Assembly (NCBI GenBank): GCA_002179805.1
Contig: NAVB01001154.1
Span: forward strand, 1 to 25,911
Direction: 5' to 3'
Source of the DNA: Acanthamoeba lenticulata
Lineage: Eukaryota; Discosea; Longamoebia; Acanthamoebidae
Length of the DNA: 25,911 nucleotides
Of this stretch, positions 24,253 to 25,911 are shown piece after piece. How positions within the stretch are numbered: position 1 is the stretch's first letter; the number at the start of each line of letters is the position of its first letter. The position numbers were made by a program, and so were the translations under genes. Under the pieces are notes generated by a model that had not been told where the DNA came from, did not search any database, and worked only from the letters and a program-made list of their open reading frames with translations.

Positions 24253-25042
24253 TTAGCCCCACGCCGCGGTAGTGCAGTAGTTGATGACCAAATGGTCGGC
24301 GTTGTGAAAACACTATCCCACACACGACAATGACCAGATGAGAAGCTTGAAGAGGAAGAAGTGATTGGGGATCGAGAGGCACCTTGAAGAGGTCGGAGAT
24401 CGTCTCCTCTGGGTTCGGTTGGAAGGCTCCGTTCACGAACAGGAACTGCAGAGGCGAGAACACACAAGCATGCAGAGCAGGACATTAACTTACAAGCTTG
24501 CCCACTCGAGTACACATTAATGTGTACATGTAGAGCTGCGTGAGCTGCATGAAAAGATGAAAAGAAGAGTACAAGTGGGTCGGTGGGCTTGCATCGAAGC
24601 TGCTTGCGTAAGAAGTCTACCACGAACTGGAACGAGGCCTTGTGAGCCAGCTTAAACTTGCTTACCTGGAGTAGACGTATGAGCCTGTGATGCCTCTAAA
24701 GCTCTTCCTCTTGAAGAGGAAGAGGCAGCAGTTGGTGGGTGCACCTTCAGTGGAGGGGCACCACCGACGGCTTTGAAAATTATGATAACTGTGCCAACAC
24801 AGCTGGTTGAGATGCACAGCAGGCAGCAAAAGCTTGAAAACAAATCAAAGGAAGATTACCTTTGCCATCTTTCATGTACTCTGGCAAGTCGCGTGCATTT
24901 TGTGTTTCACCGCAATTGTCAATTATAACGATTATAACGTTGAAGGGAGAAGGAACAATGTACCTTCCACAGGCCTCGTGGTGATTGATGTGGAGGAAGA
25001 CATTGGCGAGGCGGGTGCCTCAGATCCCGATTCATCTGCCAT
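24253..25042 (-). CDS. ATG12: Autophagy ubiquitin-like protein ATG12 (119 aa, six exons)
   Basis: Exons 25042-24964, 24880-24860 (21 nt), 24788-24745, 24665-24573, 24445-24383 and 24312-24253 give 360 nt with all phases matching. A short Ser/Pro-rich N-terminus leads into a ubiquitin fold with the ATG12 hallmarks KVIIIFKAVGGAPPLK, SKFKL, FQFVVDFLRKQL, NGAFQPNPEETISDLF, VINY and the C-terminus TTAAWG. The protein ends directly in Gly119, as ATG12 does, so no protease is needed. In the known pathway ATG7 and ATG10 conjugate this Gly to ATG5, and ATG12-ATG5 with ATG16 promotes lipidation of ATG8. It is divergent from the PMP3-like gene (255 bp between starts) and upstream of the RNA ligase on the same strand. 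Two introns carry perfect palindromes. Each exon junction falls within a block that aligns with ATG12, so I am confident of the model. Confidence 0.95.
24510..24527. repeat. 18-bp perfect palindrome in an ATG12 intron
   Basis: GTACACATTAATGTGTAC is fully self-complementary. It lies in the intron between exons 4 and 5 of ATG12 (24446-24572), 45 bases after the donor. It could form a hairpin in the pre-mRNA. Confidence 0.8.
24702..24724. repeat. Inverted repeat, 11-bp arms and 1-nt spacer, in an ATG12 intron
   Basis: The arms CTCTTCCTCTT and AAGAGGAAGAG flank a single G. The structure occupies the centre of the 79-bp intron between exons 3 and 4 of ATG12 (24666-24744). The arms are also strictly purine or pyrimidine. 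Confidence 0.85.
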
Positions 25043-25297
25043 CTCGGCCGAACCTCTTCTTTCTCTTCTTTCCTTGGCCAAAATTCATTTTCCTTGGCCA
25101 AAATGCAAACCGAAAAAGGAAACCGCCACAGAAAGGTCAGTTGAGAAAACAGGATAAGAAATCGCCAGAAAGTCATCCGCACCGCTTCGACCAGAGGGAT
25201 ACTTCACCGGGCCTCTCTCACCGGTGCAGCATTATCTCACTGCTCTCGACAAGCTCAATACTACCTCTTCCCCTTCACATTCAAGCACAATAATAAC
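25043..25297. promoter_or_regulatory. Divergent promoter region ATG12 / PMP3-like
   Basis: 255 bp between two divergent start codons. It contains a 16-bp direct repeat, TTTCCTTGGCCAAAAT, at 25069-25084 and 25089-25104, exactly 20 bp apart start to start. Each copy contains the palindrome TTGGCCAA. The repeats lie 27-62 bp upstream of the ATG12 start, so they may be regulator sites or part of its leader. Confidence 0.55.
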
Positions 25298-25568
25298 ATG
25301 GGTGACATGCAAGCAAGACTCACAGTGGGCGATATTCTGCTGCTCATCTTGGGTGTAATCTTACCGCCGCTTCCCGTTCTCATCAAGCGTGGCTGTGGGG
25401 GCCACTTTTTGCTCAATATCCTTCTGTGCATCATCGGCGTCTGGATAGGCGGTACGCGACTCAAACTCTTCCTGCTTCTCATTTGTGGTGCTTGTTCAAC
25501 TCACACAACTTGCAGGAGTGATCCATGCCTGGTATATCGTGTGCTCGACGTACGGTGAGGCGCTGTAG
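25298..25568 (+). CDS. PMP3 / UPF0057 small plasma-membrane proteolipid (68 aa, two exons)
   Basis: Exons 25298-25451 and 25516-25568 are joined with matching phase, giving 207 nt. The protein is nearly all membrane: a first hydrophobic helix (DILLLILGVILPPLPVLI), a short loop KRGCGGHF, and a second helix (LLNILLCIIGVWIGGVIHAW) followed by YIV. These are the signatures of the PMP3 / RCI2 / UPF0057 family, including the PPLPV turn, the Gly-Cys-Gly loop and the HAWYIV end. Yeast Pmp3 affects membrane potential and cation sensitivity, and plant RCI2 is induced by cold and salt. A similar stress role here is inferred. The length is typical. The 64-bp intron has a GTACGC donor and a TTGCAG acceptor. 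Without splicing the frame would run on to a non-conserved tail. Confidence 0.95.
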
Positions 25569-25787
25569 GAGACCTGCAGTGCCGCATCAATCTGCATTTG
25601 TTTGCCTTGCATGTTGCGATAAAGAAAATATGTTTACGAGTTGCAGAAAATAATAAATTTTCAGTCAAGGTCGACAAATACGCTGCTTCAGCGCATCTGC
25701 ACACAACAAAAAGACGTTGTCAGACATATCGGGCAAGTACTTGCTTCATCTACCGTCGCCACCTATTCTTCTACACTTGCAAGCGGC

Positions 25788-25911
25788 ATGGAGCAACCAA
25801 AGCACCAACAACAATCTACAGCCACAGAAACCGTGCCCATGTTCCCAGTGAAGAAGGTCGTGCTATCCAAGACTGGCATTGGCTACTTCGAGCGGTACTT
25901 GTGGCAGCCTC
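25788..25911 (+). CDS. 5' end of a gene with a DUF4139-like opening motif (partial)
   Basis: An ATG at 25788 opens a frame of 41 codons that runs off the window without a stop. The leader is Gln/Thr-rich. It is followed by PVKKVVLSKTGIGYFERYLW, which resembles the VVLYKxGVGYFER opening strand that I associate with DUF4139-type beta-rich proteins. The assignment rests on about twelve residues and on memory of the motif. The gene starts 219 bp after the PMP3-like stop, on the same strand. An intron could begin soon after the visible part. Confidence 0.45.
   Translation, partial: MEQPKHQQQSTATETVPMFPVKKVVLSKTGIGYFERYLWQP

Overview
The window looks like nuclear DNA of a free-living amoeba. Acanthamoeba or a close relative is the best guess. 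Coding exons are GC-rich, introns are short and less GC-rich, and genes are packed on both strands 0.1-0.5 kb apart. The protein set is eukaryotic (Rap-type GTPase, RasGAP, ATG12), and the Rap and RasGAP genes recall amoebozoan signalling. I assembled the exons by hand from reading-frame continuity and splice-site phase. Every model closes in frame, but none was checked against transcripts.

Layout. (1) 81-13176, minus strand: two tandem copies of one large 23-exon gene, 102 bp apart. Each encodes an acidic disordered N-terminus, a CLU-like region, a long helical/TPR-like middle and C-terminal RNI-type leucine-rich repeats. Copy A (7113-13176) encodes 1482 aa and copy B (81-7010) 1677 aa. Most internal exons have identical lengths in both. 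(2) 13297-14383, plus strand: a small Arg/Ser-rich, SR-like protein that shares a 120-bp divergent promoter region with copy A. (3) 14713-15522, minus: a Rap1-type GTPase, convergent with the SR-like gene. (4) 16022-21307, minus: a 1676-aa protein with the order RGS, START, SH3-like, RasGAP, lying directly upstream of the Rap gene in the same orientation. (5) 21835-23899, minus: a T4 Rnl1-type RNA ligase in nine exons. (6) 24253-25042, minus: ATG12 in six exons. (7) 25298-25568, plus: a PMP3/UPF0057 membrane proteolipid, divergent from ATG12. (8) 25788 to the end, plus: the start of another gene with a DUF4139-like opening motif.

Themes. Genes 3 and 4 form a plausible functional neighbourhood, a small GTPase next to a candidate GAP that also carries G-alpha-type (RGS) and lipid-binding (START) modules. 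Copies A and B are an intact tandem duplication. Unusual small-scale features are a strong C preference at donor position +4 (53 of 67 introns), a GC-AG intron shared by both copies, perfect palindromes next to the RNA ligase start and inside ATG12 introns, and a duplicated 16-bp element in the ATG12/PMP3 promoter region. I saw no tRNA, rRNA, CRISPR array or mobile element.
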